From an uncultured Eubacteriales bacterium (lineage in GTDB: Bacteria; Bacillota; Clostridia; Christensenellales; Aristaeellaceae), in contig CACWLP010000007.1 in NCBI GenBank assembly GCA_902761755.1, forward strand, positions 1-56,541: a stretch of DNA of 56,541 nucleotides. Direction: 5' to 3'. The position numbers and the translations under genes were made by a program. The notes under the pieces were generated by a model. The model did not search any database, was not told the DNA's origin, and saw only the letters and a program-made list of their open reading frames with translations. Positions 35,289 to 43,173 of the stretch are shown in pieces. Position 1 is the first letter of the stretch; each line of letters starts with the position of its first letter.

Positions 35289-35741
35289 TCATGCCTCGCC
35301 GCCCTCGACCCGCACGGTCATCTTCGCGCTGATCTCGGGATACAGCTTCACGATCACTTCGGTTTCGCCCACGGTGCGGATGGGCTCGGCCAGGTCGATC
35401 TTGCGCTTGTCGATCTCCACTCCGTGCTGGCTCTTGAGCGCTTCGGCGATCTCCGCCCCGGTGACGGAGCCGTACAGCCGGCCTTGGGCGCCGCACTTGG
35501 CGATCACCCGAATCACCTTGCCCCGCAGGGAACCCGCTTTCTTTTCCGCGGCCAGGCGGCGCTCGGTTTCCCGGGCGCGCTCGGCGGCCTGCCTGCGCTC
35601 CACTTCCTTGGCCGCGCCGGGCGTGGCCTCCACGGCCAGCTTCTTGGGGAAGAGGAAATTGCGGGCATAGCCGTCGCTGACGTTGACGATGTCCTGCTTC
35701 TTGCCCTGCCCCTTCACATCGGCCAGCAAAATCACTTTCAT
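35289..35741 (-). CDS. rplI: 50S ribosomal protein L9
   Basis: This 150-residue protein starts [19 protein letters not shown] and continues [16 protein letters not shown], the L9 signature, followed by a long charged helix and a C-terminal domain ([16 protein letters not shown]). It binds 23S rRNA in the large subunit. It starts one base after the yybS-like stop. Confidence 0.98.
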   Translation of the reverse strand: MKVILLADVKGQGKKQDIVNVSDGYARNFLFPKKLAVEATPGAAKEVERRQAAERARETERRLAAEKKAGSLRGKVIRVIAKCGAQGRLYGSVTGAEIAEALKSQHGVEIDKRKIDLAEPIRTVGETEVIVKLYPEISAKMTVRVEGGEA

Positions 35742-35742
35742 C

Positions 35743-36867
35743 TTAAAAGCCCTCCTTCGGTTCCCGGGGCGCGCGCAGCCCCCGGATATTGATGATCTGA
35801 TCGAAGATGCCCGCGAACGTGAGCACCGAAAACGCCATCAGCAGCAGCGGCAGGGCGACCCGCCAGGCGCGGGAGGAATTGCGCTGGCGCTGGATGAAAT
35901 TGATCAGCGCCGCGCCCTGCACCGTGAACAGCGCGGTGGCGGCGGCGTACAGGATGGTGCCCGCCACGGCCGCCGCGGGGGTGTCGCTGCGGCGCAGGAA
36001 ATACCCGGCGATCAGCGCCAGGCCCACCTGCCAGCCGTAACCCCGGGGGATATACCACCGGTACAGGGGCGGCATGCCCAGATCCGGGAACTGCACGGCC
36101 CCCGCTTCCTCTCCCGCCGTCTTTGCGGACAGAAACGCCCGCTTTTCCTCCGCCAGGAAGCCGAATCGCAGCGGCAGCAGCAGGCAGGCCACCCCGCCCA
36201 GGATGCTCTGGGATACGATGGCGCTGGGCACCAGGGTGGTCAGCGTGCCGGTGACCAGGCTGGACGCGGAGAGAAGCAGGTCCTCCCTGGCGGCGGCGGA
36301 CAGCACGTAGCCCCCGCCGAACAGCGCGGGCACCACCGCCTTTTCCGCCAGATGATCCGGCAGCGACAGCACGCCCATGGAATAGAACTGGTACAGCAGG
36401 CTGTCCCGGAATTCGCTTTTCTCCAGCGCGTCCATCGCCGCCCGGCCTGCCGCGGCGTACAGCTGCCCGCCGCACTGGGCCTGCAGGTAGGCAAAGATCC
36501 CTGCCAGGCACAGAAGATGCACTCCGATCATCACGGCGCAGGCCTTCCGGAACGGCACGCGGAACCGGATCACGCCCACGAACGCGCCCACAATGGGCAG
36601 CAGATACAGCGCGGAAACCGTCAGCCCCTGCATGCCGAAAACCAGATACATGGCCGCCAGGCCCGCCAGCGTGTTCACCGCCAGCGGCGCCGCGCCGCCC
36701 ACCATGGCGGTCAGGCAGATCGCCGTGGGCAGCAGGTACATTTCCGCCATGGGCACATACAGAAAGCCGACCATCGGCGCCAGGGCCAGCGCCAGCAGCG
36801 GGCCCGCCACCAGGATACAGCCCAGCAGACATCCCCGCAGGGACCTGCAAAGGGGAAAATCCTTCAT
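35743..36867 (-). CDS. DUF2232 (YybS-like) integral membrane protein
   Basis: This 374-residue hydrophobic protein has roughly eight to nine membrane segments and sits directly upstream of rplI, as yybS does in many Firmicutes. The phosphodiesterase gene gdpP, often between yybS and rplI, is absent here. The biochemical role of YybS is not established. The first gene of the unit, about 40 bases from a strong promoter. Confidence 0.85.
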   Translation of the reverse strand: MKDFPLCRSLRGCLLGCILVAGPLLALALAPMVGFLYVPMAEMYLLPTAICLTAMVGGAAPLAVNTLAGLAAMYLVFGMQGLTVSALYLLPIVGAFVGVIRFRVPFRKACAVMIGVHLLCLAGIFAYLQAQCGGQLYAAAGRAAMDALEKSEFRDSLLYQFYSMGVLSLPDHLAEKAVVPALFGGGYVLSAAAREDLLLSASSLVTGTLTTLVPSAIVSQSILGGVACLLLPLRFGFLAEEKRAFLSAKTAGEEAGAVQFPDLGMPPLYRWYIPRGYGWQVGLALIAGYFLRRSDTPAAAVAGTILYAAATALFTVQGAALINFIQRQRNSSRAWRVALPLLLMAFSVLTFAGIFDQIINIRGLRAPREPKEGF

Positions 36868-36904
36868 TCAAAGCTCCTAAAACAGTTTGATTTCTCCATT
36901 TCCT

Positions 36905-36933
36905 ATTTTAAGTTGACATCTCGGTTTTGTCAA
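36905..36933 (-). promoter_or_regulatory. Promoter of the yybS-rplI-dnaB operon
   Basis: On the minus strand, a perfect TTGACA (36933-36928) and TAAAAT (36910-36905) are 17 bases apart. The strength fits a ribosomal protein and replication operon. It is divergent to the deoC promoter. Confidence 0.85.
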
Positions 36934-36952
36934 CCGGCGCACTGTGCGCGTA

Positions 36953-36982
36953 TTGCGTTTTTTGGGACATCGGTGATATAAT
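36953..36982 (+). promoter_or_regulatory. Promoter of deoC
   Basis: TTGCGT (36953-36958) and a perfect TATAAT (36977-36982) are 18 bases apart, about 43 bases before the deoC ATG. Confidence 0.75.
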
Positions 36983-37024
36983 ATATATCAAAGAAGAAAA
37001 TCTGACAGCGGGAGGAAAAATGCG

Positions 37025-37684
37025 ATGAACCTGGAAAAGATCCTGAATGCCTGCGACCATACCCTGCTTCTGCAGACCGCTACCTGGGAGGAGATCCGCG
37101 CCCTGTGCGACGACGGGATCAAGTATCACACCGCTTCCGTCTGCATCCCGCCCTGCTACGTGCAAAGGGCCAGGGAATACGTGGGGAACAGGCTCAAAAT
37201 CTGCACCGTGATCGGCTTCCCCAACGGGAACATGACCACCGAATCGAAAGTGTTCGAGACTCGGGACGCCGTCGAGAAGGGCGCGGACGAGATCGACATG
37301 GTGATCAATATCGGCATGCTCCGGGCCGGGGACGACGCTTATGTGCTGGATGAGATCCGGAAGATCCGCGCTGCCTGCGAGGGAAAGATCCTCAAGGTCA
37401 TTATCGAAACCTGCCTGCTCACCGAGGAAGAAAAGAAACGCATGTGCCGTATCGTTACCGATTCCGGCGCGGACTTCATCAAGACCTCCACCGGCTTCTC
37501 CACCGGCGGCGCCACCTTTGCGGACGTGGAGCTCTTCGCCAAATATGTGGGCCCTCATGTGAAAATCAAGGCCGCCGGCGGCATCTCCTCCCTGGCTGAC
37601 GCCGAAAAATTCCTCGCCCTGGGCGCAGTGCGCCTGGGCACCAGCCGCATCGTCAAGATCGCCAAGACGCTGGAAACGAAGTGA
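37025..37684 (+). CDS. deoC: Deoxyribose-phosphate aldolase
   Basis: This 219-residue protein has DHTLL near residue 11, [18 protein letters not shown], the Lys of KVIIETC and the Schiff-base Lys153 in FIKTSTGFS, then KAAGGISS. It cleaves 2-deoxyribose-5-phosphate to glyceraldehyde-3-phosphate and acetaldehyde in nucleoside salvage. GGAGG lies nine bases before the ATG. No other deo gene is adjacent. Confidence 0.97.
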   Translation: MNLEKILNACDHTLLLQTATWEEIRALCDDGIKYHTASVCIPPCYVQRAREYVGNRLKICTVIGFPNGNMTTESKVFETRDAVEKGADEIDMVINIGMLRAGDDAYVLDEIRKIRAACEGKILKVIIETCLLTEEEKKRMCRIVTDSGADFIKTSTGFSTGGATFADVELFAKYVGPHVKIKAAGGISSLADAEKFLALGAVRLGTSRIVKIAKTLETK

Positions 37685-37709
37685 GGAACGAATAAAGGGA
37701 ACGATAAGC

Positions 37710-37775
37710 GGGGGAGGGGTGCTCTTTGGGGCCAAAGAGCACCCCTCCCCCGTACCCCCACCCTGAGAAAGCGGG
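37710..37775 (+). repeat. Palindrome repeat family P, copy 1
   Basis: Perfect 20-base arms at 37710-37729 and 37732-37751 meet at a tip CTTTGG-GG-CCAAAG. They are followed by a conserved flank GTACCCCCACCCTGAGAAAG. The near-identical copy 2 is at 39601-39666. Copies 3 and 4 are in the opposite orientation with different arm sequences but a related flank. Confidence 0.85.
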
Positions 37776-37831
37776 CTGGGGGTTATTGGATCAAAAGCTG
37801 TCAGTTCATTGATAAAACCTGTGTTTCGTAG

Positions 37832-37850
37832 GGGCGGATATTATCCGCCC
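37832..37850. repeat. Short perfect hairpin GGGCGGATA/TATCCGCCC
   Basis: Nine-base arms separated by one base (37832-37840 and 37842-37850) lie between two family P palindromes. This GTAGGGGCGGATATTATCCGCCC-like word is of a kind often dispersed in Firmicutes genomes. No function is evident. Confidence 0.6.
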
Positions 37851-37865
37851 GCCCCCTCCCAGCTG

Positions 37866-37938
37866 CTTTTCTTGGGAAGGGGGTACAGGGGGAAACCCGT
37901 TCTTTGGGCTTCAAAGAACGGGTTTTCCCCTGCTTTTT
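37866..37938 (-). repeat. Palindrome repeat family P, copy 3
   Basis: Arms of 21 bases (37886-37906 and 37912-37932, one mismatch) share the tip TTCTTTG-n5-CAAAGAA. On the plus strand the palindrome is followed by CTTTTTCC, so it can act as an intrinsic terminator for deoC. On the minus strand the flank reads TACCCCCTTCCCAAGAAAAG, like the flank of copies 1 and 2, which sets its orientation. Confidence 0.8.
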
Positions 37939-37955
37939 CCTAATATTCTCTCCGT

Positions 37956-38663
37956 TTATTTATCTACAATGCAATAGCCGATGGCGTCCAGGGACGCGGG
38001 AGTCAGGCCGTTCGCCTCCATATAGGACACGAAATCGCTGTCGACGCTGATTTTGAACAGGATGGAGCTGCCGGGCAGCAGCGCCTGGTTGCTGTCCAGG
38101 GAATCCCCGGCCACATAGAGGATATTGTCGTCGGCGTCCAGCAGGGCGAAGACCACACAGGGCCTATACACGATTTCATCGGTATTGTTCGTCACCGTGC
38201 CGTACATGTAATTATAGGTGGAATACCCGTCCTTCTCATTCTCGCGGTATTCCGGCTTGCATTCCAGCCGTACGCACTGCTGGTCCAAATCGCTTTTGCC
38301 GCTGACGGTGAGCATGTAATCGTCCACCGCCTCCGGCGCGGAAATATCCGCCATTTCGGAAGACATGCGCAGATAGGTGTATTCCCCGGGCTCCAGGTAA
38401 CGGGCGTAGGAAGAGAACCGGTCGGTAGAGGTGATGGCGTCCCCTTCCTCGTTGAACGTTTCAAGCAGGGCGGCGTTTACCTTGATCGGCTTATTGCCGT
38501 TGTTCTCCACCCGGGCGAAAACGTATCCGTAATAGCTGCTGTACTCCTTGATCGTGTAATAGTTCTCCTGGACGACGTTGATCCGTCCCGCCGCCAGCGC
38601 GGGCGCTGCGGTGAACGTCAGCAGAAAAACCAGAATCAGGGCCGCCGCGATGCTTTTTTTCAT
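37956..38663 (-). CDS. Secreted FxLYD-like protein
   Basis: This 235-residue protein has a clear signal peptide (MKKSIAAALILVFLLTFTAAPALA) and an exported all-beta region with two repeated halves. The first half contains YYGYVFARVENNGNKPIKVNAALL; the second contains YNYMYGTVTNNTDEIVYRPCVVFALLD. Both resemble FxLYD/DUF3426-type domains found in many secreted Firmicutes proteins. Function unknown. It starts 33 bases after the peptidoglycan-binding gene and is likely co-transcribed with it. Confidence 0.8.
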   Translation of the reverse strand: MKKSIAAALILVFLLTFTAAPALAAGRINVVQENYYTIKEYSSYYGYVFARVENNGNKPIKVNAALLETFNEEGDAITSTDRFSSYARYLEPGEYTYLRMSSEMADISAPEAVDDYMLTVSGKSDLDQQCVRLECKPEYRENEKDGYSTYNYMYGTVTNNTDEIVYRPCVVFALLDADDNILYVAGDSLDSNQALLPGSSILFKISVDSDFVSYMEANGLTPASLDAIGYCIVDK

Positions 38664-38695
38664 GGAAATGCCTCCTTTTTCTATTGCCTGATCGC

Positions 38696-39490
38696 TCAGC
38701 GAAGCACCACTGCGTCCGCGTAAGCGAGGGGTACGGTGATTTCCGCGTGCATGGTGGAAGTGTAGGTATAGGTGCCGTTCATCCGGGCGTAGATGATCAG
38801 CCGGTCGCTTTCCATGATGTTGTAGCCCGGATCGGGAACGATGACGTATACATTGTTCCCGCCCACGGTGAACAGCAGCCGGAATCCGTTGGCGCGGCTG
38901 CCCATCACCTGGTAAACCGATCCGGTCAGCGCCACTTTTTCGTTCTTGTGGTTTTCAGGGTTGCGGTAGTACGAGCTATAATCCAGCGTGCCGTATTCAT
39001 TCGGGTCGATATCCAGAGGCGCATCGCTGCCCCCGGGGGCAAACGTGGGCTTGGGCGCGGGGGCGGGCTTGGCAATCGCATCCGCGCTGAACAGGACCAT
39101 CTGATCCTCCCGGGACGCTTTGCCGTCGTTTTTCAGGCCGTTGGCTTTTTCAAACTGCTTCAGGGCCTGCGCCGTTACCGAATCGTATTTGCCGGAAATG
39201 TTGCCGCTGAAATACCCCAGCTCCTGCAGCCGTTCCTGCAGCCGGGCTACGCTTTCGCCCTTATCGTTCCTGTCCAGATCGTAATAAGGGTTGTATCCTC
39301 GCCCGATCAGTTCGTTTTGAATCAGCGTTTGCAAGTCGATCAGCTCTTCAATGGAATACACCGACAGGTCGATCTCCCCTGTCCGGGCGGCATCCTCTGC
39401 CACGGCGTCAGGCGCAGCCTCCATCATTGCGGGAACCGCAGGGGCCAGCAATAAAAGGATAACCGTCAGGCATATGAACGCTTTTTTCAT
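38696..39490 (-). CDS. Secreted protein with peptidoglycan-binding domain
   Basis: This 264-residue protein has a signal peptide (about 1-25). A helical SVYSIEELIDLQTLIQNELI segment follows, then a PG_binding_1 domain (SVARLQERLQELGYFSGNIS to TAQALKQFEKANG, about 70-115), a Pro-rich linker and a C-terminal beta domain. The last resembles an OB-fold-like module (KNEKVALTGSVYQVMGS). It is probably wall-associated. Confidence 0.82.
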   Translation of the reverse strand: MKKAFICLTVILLLLAPAVPAMMEAAPDAVAEDAARTGEIDLSVYSIEELIDLQTLIQNELIGRGYNPYYDLDRNDKGESVARLQERLQELGYFSGNISGKYDSVTAQALKQFEKANGLKNDGKASREDQMVLFSADAIAKPAPAPKPTFAPGGSDAPLDIDPNEYGTLDYSSYYRNPENHKNEKVALTGSVYQVMGSRANGFRLLFTVGGNNVYVIVPDPGYNIMESDRLIIYARMNGTYTYTSTMHAEITVPLAYADAVVLR

Positions 39491-39531
39491 ACCATCAGTC
39501 TCCCCGATTTTTTCTTTTCTGCTCCTTTTCC

Positions 39532-39559
39532 ATCATATCACGGAATAATTATATTGCAA
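39532..39559 (-). promoter_or_regulatory. Promoter of the two secreted-protein genes
   Basis: On the minus strand, TTGCAA (39559-39554) and TATGAT (39537-39532) have a 16-base spacer and precede an AAAAGGAG ribosome site. Confidence 0.7.
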
Positions 39560-39600
39560 TGGATAATTTGGTAGAATTGGAAATGGGGGGATAATTAAGC

Positions 39601-39666
39601 GGGGGAGGGATGCTCTTTGGGGCCAAAGAGCACCCCTCCCCCGTACCCCTACCCTGAGAAAGCGGG
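39601..39666 (+). repeat. Palindrome repeat family P, copy 2
   Basis: Arms at 39601-39620 and 39623-39642 match copy 1 (37710-37775) with one arm mismatch, and the flank GTACCCCTACCCTGAGAAAG is conserved. It directly abuts the stop codon of the AT-rich gene. Confidence 0.85.
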
Positions 39667-39669
39667 CAG

Positions 39670-40383
39670 TTATGGTATTATTGGGGTCAAATCCAATGTG
39701 ACGACAGAAGCTTTGTAATTTTCCCAAATTTGATAATATTCTTCTTCTGAGAGAATAATATCTTCTTCTGAAAACCAAGGATCTTGTTCGTATCTATCCC
39801 CCACAAATTTGTAAAAGCCCGCTGTCCTCGGTTCATCATTCAACATCAATATACCTTCTATACAAGTCAAAGAGCATTCATTAAGGGCGTATTTTACAAC
39901 AATATGATTCATTGCTCCCCTTGGGACATCGAAAAGAATCGTATTGTCAGAACACAATTGGTAACGAAATTTATTGGTGCCCGCGACAATACGTTTCGGA
40001 ATACCGCTGTTCAATGCAAACAGATCATAGATATAATTTGGGTAAGGGCTGTTCTCATCATGTGAACTGATAATTAGTTCTGGAACCGAATCTGAATTCA
40101 GATCAATTAAACAATAGCCGAGATCATTGGTGTAACGCGTCAGATAGCTGATGCCGGTTGAGCCCAATATAAAGAAATAATCACCACGTTCTGTTTGATT
40201 CACATTATTGCTTTCTCGTCCATTCTGAAGAAAAAATTGATAGGTGTCAAAAACTGGAGCATACAAATCCAGATAATACTGTAAATTTATCTGCTCCTCT
40301 TCACTGCTTTCTGCTATGACACAGTGATTAAAAAGACTAAGAAGAAGCAACATTATGAATAAAGAAATAAGCTGTTTTTTCAT
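39670..40383 (-). CDS. AT-rich secreted protein of unknown function
   Basis: This 237-residue protein has a signal peptide (MKKQLISLFIMLLLLSLFNHCVIA) and no catalytic motif I recognise. The mature part contains GYCLIDLNSDSVPELIIS, a pattern common in VCBS/FG-GAP-like or calcium-binding loops of secreted clostridial proteins. Base composition is far more AT-rich than every neighbour, and palindromic repeats of family P sit at both ends, pointing to horizontal arrival. GGAGG before the ATG at 40383 fixes the start; upstream in-frame codons lie inside the repeat. Confidence 0.8.
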   Translation of the reverse strand: MKKQLISLFIMLLLLSLFNHCVIAESSEEEQINLQYYLDLYAPVFDTYQFFLQNGRESNNVNQTERGDYFFILGSTGISYLTRYTNDLGYCLIDLNSDSVPELIISSHDENSPYPNYIYDLFALNSGIPKRIVAGTNKFRYQLCSDNTILFDVPRGAMNHIVVKYALNECSLTCIEGILMLNDEPRTAGFYKFVGDRYEQDPWFSEEDIILSEEEYYQIWENYKASVVTLDLTPIIP

Positions 40384-40398
40384 GGAATAACCTCCAAG

Positions 40399-40466
40399 TG
40401 CTTTTCTTGGAAAGGGGGTGCGGGGGAGAACCGTTCTTTGGGCACCAAAGAACGGTTCTCCCCCGC
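40399..40466 (-). repeat. Palindrome repeat family P, copy 4
   Basis: Perfect 21-base arms (40420-40440 and 40446-40466) with tip TTCTTTG-GGCAC-CAAAGAA lie between the pgm stop and the AT-rich gene. The flank CTTTTCTTGGAAAGGGGGT (plus strand) matches that of copy 3. Arms differ from copies 1 and 2 but still pair perfectly. Confidence 0.85.
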
Positions 40467-40481
40467 AAATTCCGTATTCTT

Positions 40482-42194
40482 TTATTCCAACCACCGTTGG
40501 GCCTCTGTGGCCATCCGGTCGTTGAGGGCGTCCACGGCGGGCTGGGTATCGGCGCGGGCGGCGACATAGAGCTTGATTTTGGGCTCGGTGCCGCTGGGGC
40601 GGATGCAGAGCCAGTTGCCGCCCTCGATCTCATAATAGAGCACGTTGGATTTGGGGAAGTCCAGGGCCTCTTCCTTGCCGTCCGCGGTGCGGATGCCGGT
40701 TTTGAAATCCCGCACGGCCAGCACCCGGAGGCCCGCCACTTCCCGGGGCGGATTTTCCCGGATGGACGCCATGATGGAGGCGATCTTCGCCACGCCGTCT
40801 TTGCCGGGCAGGGTGACGGAAATGCTCTTTTCCTTGAAATAGCCGTATTTCTTATACAGCCGCTGCAGGGCGTCGTAGAGGGTTTCGCCCCGGTCCATGC
40901 AGGCGCAGGCGGCCTCGCACAGCAGGAGGGAAGCGTTCACGCCGTCCTTGTCCCGCACCTGGGTGCCGGAGAGGTACCCGAAGGATTCCTCAAAGCCGAA
41001 CAGGAAGGTGTGGCTGCCGGTCTCCTCGAACTGCTGGATCTTTTCGCCGATGAACTTGAAGCCCGTGAGCACCTCGTAGAGCTTCACGCCGTAATCGTCG
41101 CAGATGGCCCGGGCCAATTCCGTGCTGACCACGGATTTGACCGCCGCGCCGTTTTCGGGCAGGGCGCCGGTTTGCTTTTTGCTGCTGAGGATATGGTCCA
41201 GCATCAGGCAGGCGATCTGGTTGCCGGTGAGGGTATGCCATTCGCCCTGGCCGTCCTGCACGGCGGCGCCCAGCCGGTCGCAGTCCGGGTCGGTGCCGAA
41301 GGCCACGGTGGCGCCCACCTGCTTGGCCAGGGGAATGGCCAGGGTGAAGGCGTTGGGATCCTCGGGGTTGGGGGCCTTGACCGTGGGGAAGCGCCCGTCG
41401 GGGGCTTCCTGCTCCGGCACAACGGTATAATGCACGCCCAGCTCCTTGAGCAGGCGCTGCACCGGCACGTTGCCGCTGCCGTGGAGGGGGGTATAGACGA
41501 TGCGCAGGTCCTTGCCCCGGGCGGCCAGCAGCTCGGGCCGCTGGGCCAGGGTTTTGATCATGGCGATGTAATCGTCGTCCACTTCCTTTGCGCCGATGAT
41601 CCGGAGCAGCCCTTTGTCCAGGGCTTCTTTTTCATCCATGGGCACGCAGTCGGCATACTGGAGGGCGCGGATGTACTTTGTCACCGCGTCGGCAGCCTCG
41701 GGGCCCAGCTGCGCCCCGTCGGCGGCGTAGACCTTATAGCCGTTGTACTGGGGCGGGTTGTGGCTGGCGGTGATGACCACGCCGGCGGCGGTGCCCAGGT
41801 GCCGCACGGTATAGGAAAGCACCGGCACGGGGCGCAGGGCGTCGAACAGATAGGCCTTCACGCCGTTGGCGGCCAGGGTAAGGGCGGTTTCCTTGGCGAA
41901 TACATCGCTTTTGATGCGGCTGTCGTAGGCGACGGCCACGCCCCGGTCCTGAACGCCCTGGGCGATGAGGTATCTGGCCAGGCCGGTGGTGGCCCGGCGG
42001 ACGTTATAGATATTCATGCGGTTGGTGCCCATGCCCAGCACGCCCCGCAGCCCGGCGGTGCCGAAGGCCAGCTCGGTGTAAAAGCGGTCCTCGATCTCCT
42101 TTTCGTCCCCGGCGATGCTCTTGAGCTCGTTTACGGTGTCCGCGTCGGCGGCGAACATGGAAAGCCAGCGCTCATATTCTTCCCTGTATCCCAT
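40482..42194 (-). CDS. pgm: Phosphoglucomutase/phosphomannomutase
   Basis: This 570-residue alpha-D-phosphohexomutase has GTAGLRGVLGMGTNRMN, the active-site Ser loop TASHNPPQYNGYKVY, the metal loop GTDPDCDRLG, the sugar loop GFEESFGY and a C-terminal phosphate-binding RPSGTEPKIKLY. Length fits the PgcA-type enzymes of Firmicutes. It supplies glucose-1-phosphate, which the rfbA product in this window could use. Confidence 0.96.
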   Translation of the reverse strand: MGYREEYERWLSMFAADADTVNELKSIAGDEKEIEDRFYTELAFGTAGLRGVLGMGTNRMNIYNVRRATTGLARYLIAQGVQDRGVAVAYDSRIKSDVFAKETALTLAANGVKAYLFDALRPVPVLSYTVRHLGTAAGVVITASHNPPQYNGYKVYAADGAQLGPEAADAVTKYIRALQYADCVPMDEKEALDKGLLRIIGAKEVDDDYIAMIKTLAQRPELLAARGKDLRIVYTPLHGSGNVPVQRLLKELGVHYTVVPEQEAPDGRFPTVKAPNPEDPNAFTLAIPLAKQVGATVAFGTDPDCDRLGAAVQDGQGEWHTLTGNQIACLMLDHILSSKKQTGALPENGAAVKSVVSTELARAICDDYGVKLYEVLTGFKFIGEKIQQFEETGSHTFLFGFEESFGYLSGTQVRDKDGVNASLLLCEAACACMDRGETLYDALQRLYKKYGYFKEKSISVTLPGKDGVAKIASIMASIRENPPREVAGLRVLAVRDFKTGIRTADGKEEALDFPKSNVLYYEIEGGNWLCIRPSGTEPKIKLYVAARADTQPAVDALNDRMATEAQRWLE

Positions 42195-42235
42195 CGAATC
42201 TCGCTCCTTTACGGTCGTTTGTGGTTTCTGTGCTT

Positions 42236-42264
42236 ATTATAGCCGTTTTCTCCGGTTTGCGCAA
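42236..42264 (-). promoter_or_regulatory. Promoter of pgm
   Basis: On the minus strand, TTGCGC (42264-42259) and TATAAT (42241-42236) are 17 bases apart, about 40 bases upstream of the ATG, with AAAGGAG between. Confidence 0.8.
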
Positions 42265-42326
42265 GGGGGCGGGCGCCTCACACCCCTTCCGCCGCCGGCA
42301 TACCCTGACACAGAGGGGGCGATGGC

Positions 42327-43124
42327 ATGGGGCTGTGGGTGGCGGACGGCGAAAAAGGGCTGATCCGGGAGGCGGACGGCGCGTTTGCCCGGATCGGGCC
42401 GCCGGCGTACGCCCTGTGCGCCGGGGGCGGAAGGGTATACTGCGCCTGCGCCGGGCTGTGCCAGTGCCGGGACGGGCGCACGGGGAAACCGCTGTTCGAT
42501 TTTCCGCTGCCGCCGGGGGTGTGCGCACTGTGCCTGTTCGGGGGGATGGTGTGCGCTCTGTCCACGGAGGCGGACTGCGTGGCTGCCTGCGACCCCGCCA
42601 CGGGGCAGATGCTGTATTCCGCCCCCGCCGGGGCTTATCCCCGGGATCTGTGCCCCTGCGGACGGCTGCTGGCGGTGGCGGGAGGCGCGGCGGGGGAGGT
42701 GCTGCTGATGGACGAAGGGCTGCGCCTGACGGCCCGGCATCGGGTGCCGGGGGCGGCCCGGGCGGTGCGCATGCTGCCCCGGGGGCTGTACGTGCTGTGC
42801 GCCGCCGGGGAGGAGGAGCCAGCTTCCCGGCTGATCCGCATCAGTCCCCGGGGGGTCAGCGAGGAGGTGTATTCCGATCCCCGGCCGCCTACGGTGCTCT
42901 GCGCCCTGCCGGACGGCAGATGCCTGGCGGGATGCCGGGAGAGCGTGGCGCTGCTGCGGCCCGACGGACGGCTGCTGGGGCGGGAAAGATGCGCCTATCC
43001 CGCCCGGCTGCGCCCCTGCCGGAGGGGTGTAATGATGTGCGACAGCTGGCAGGGCACGGTACGGCTGTTTTCCGGCGGGCTGATGTACCGGGGCGGCGAG
43101 CCCCTGGACGCGCTGCTGCTGTAA
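42327..43124 (+). CDS. Cysteine-rich beta-propeller-like protein, no export signal
   Basis: This 265-residue protein is built of repeated beta-strand units such as RVYCACAGLCQC, VCALSTEADCVAACDPATGQMLYSA and PRDLCPCGRLLAVAGG. They resemble the blades of YncE/PQQ-like propellers. It contains about 19 cysteines (7 percent), very high for a protein without signal peptide or membrane segment. The gene is extremely G+C-rich. AGAGGGGG nine bases before the ATG supports translation. No known family was recognised; a metal- or redox-linked role is speculation. Confidence 0.7.
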   Translation: MGLWVADGEKGLIREADGAFARIGPPAYALCAGGGRVYCACAGLCQCRDGRTGKPLFDFPLPPGVCALCLFGGMVCALSTEADCVAACDPATGQMLYSAPAGAYPRDLCPCGRLLAVAGGAAGEVLLMDEGLRLTARHRVPGAARAVRMLPRGLYVLCAAGEEEPASRLIRISPRGVSEEVYSDPRPPTVLCALPDGRCLAGCRESVALLRPDGRLLGRERCAYPARLRPCRRGVMMCDSWQGTVRLFSGGLMYRGGEPLDALLL

Positions 43125-43127
43125 ATG

Positions 43128-43160
43128 AAAAAACCCGGCGGCTTTTTCTTGCCGCCGGGT
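43128..43160 (-). terminator. Intrinsic terminator of the SH3/Ig secreted-protein gene
   Basis: Perfect 10-base arms (ACCCGGCGGC at 43133-43142, GCCGCCGGGT at 43151-43160) are followed on the minus strand by a run of T. The plus-strand exit lacks a T-run, so the minus-strand gene is the main user, although the convergent gene ends here too. Confidence 0.8.
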
Positions 43161-43173
43161 GGGGAAGATCAGG

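Noticed and set aside
33104-35332. A 742-codon plus-strand frame covering the MATE end, the MITE-like repeat and dnaB in antisense
   Set aside because: It crosses the non-coding repeat and opposes dnaB, and its translation has no domain.
37710-40466. CRISPR array suspected from several similar palindromes
   Set aside because: The units are hundreds of bases apart, occur in both orientations, have no regular spacers, and no cas gene is present.
43133-43160. Hairpin as terminator of the plus-strand cysteine-rich gene
   Set aside because: No T-run follows on the plus strand. The T-run is on the minus-strand side, so it is assigned to the convergent secreted-protein gene.
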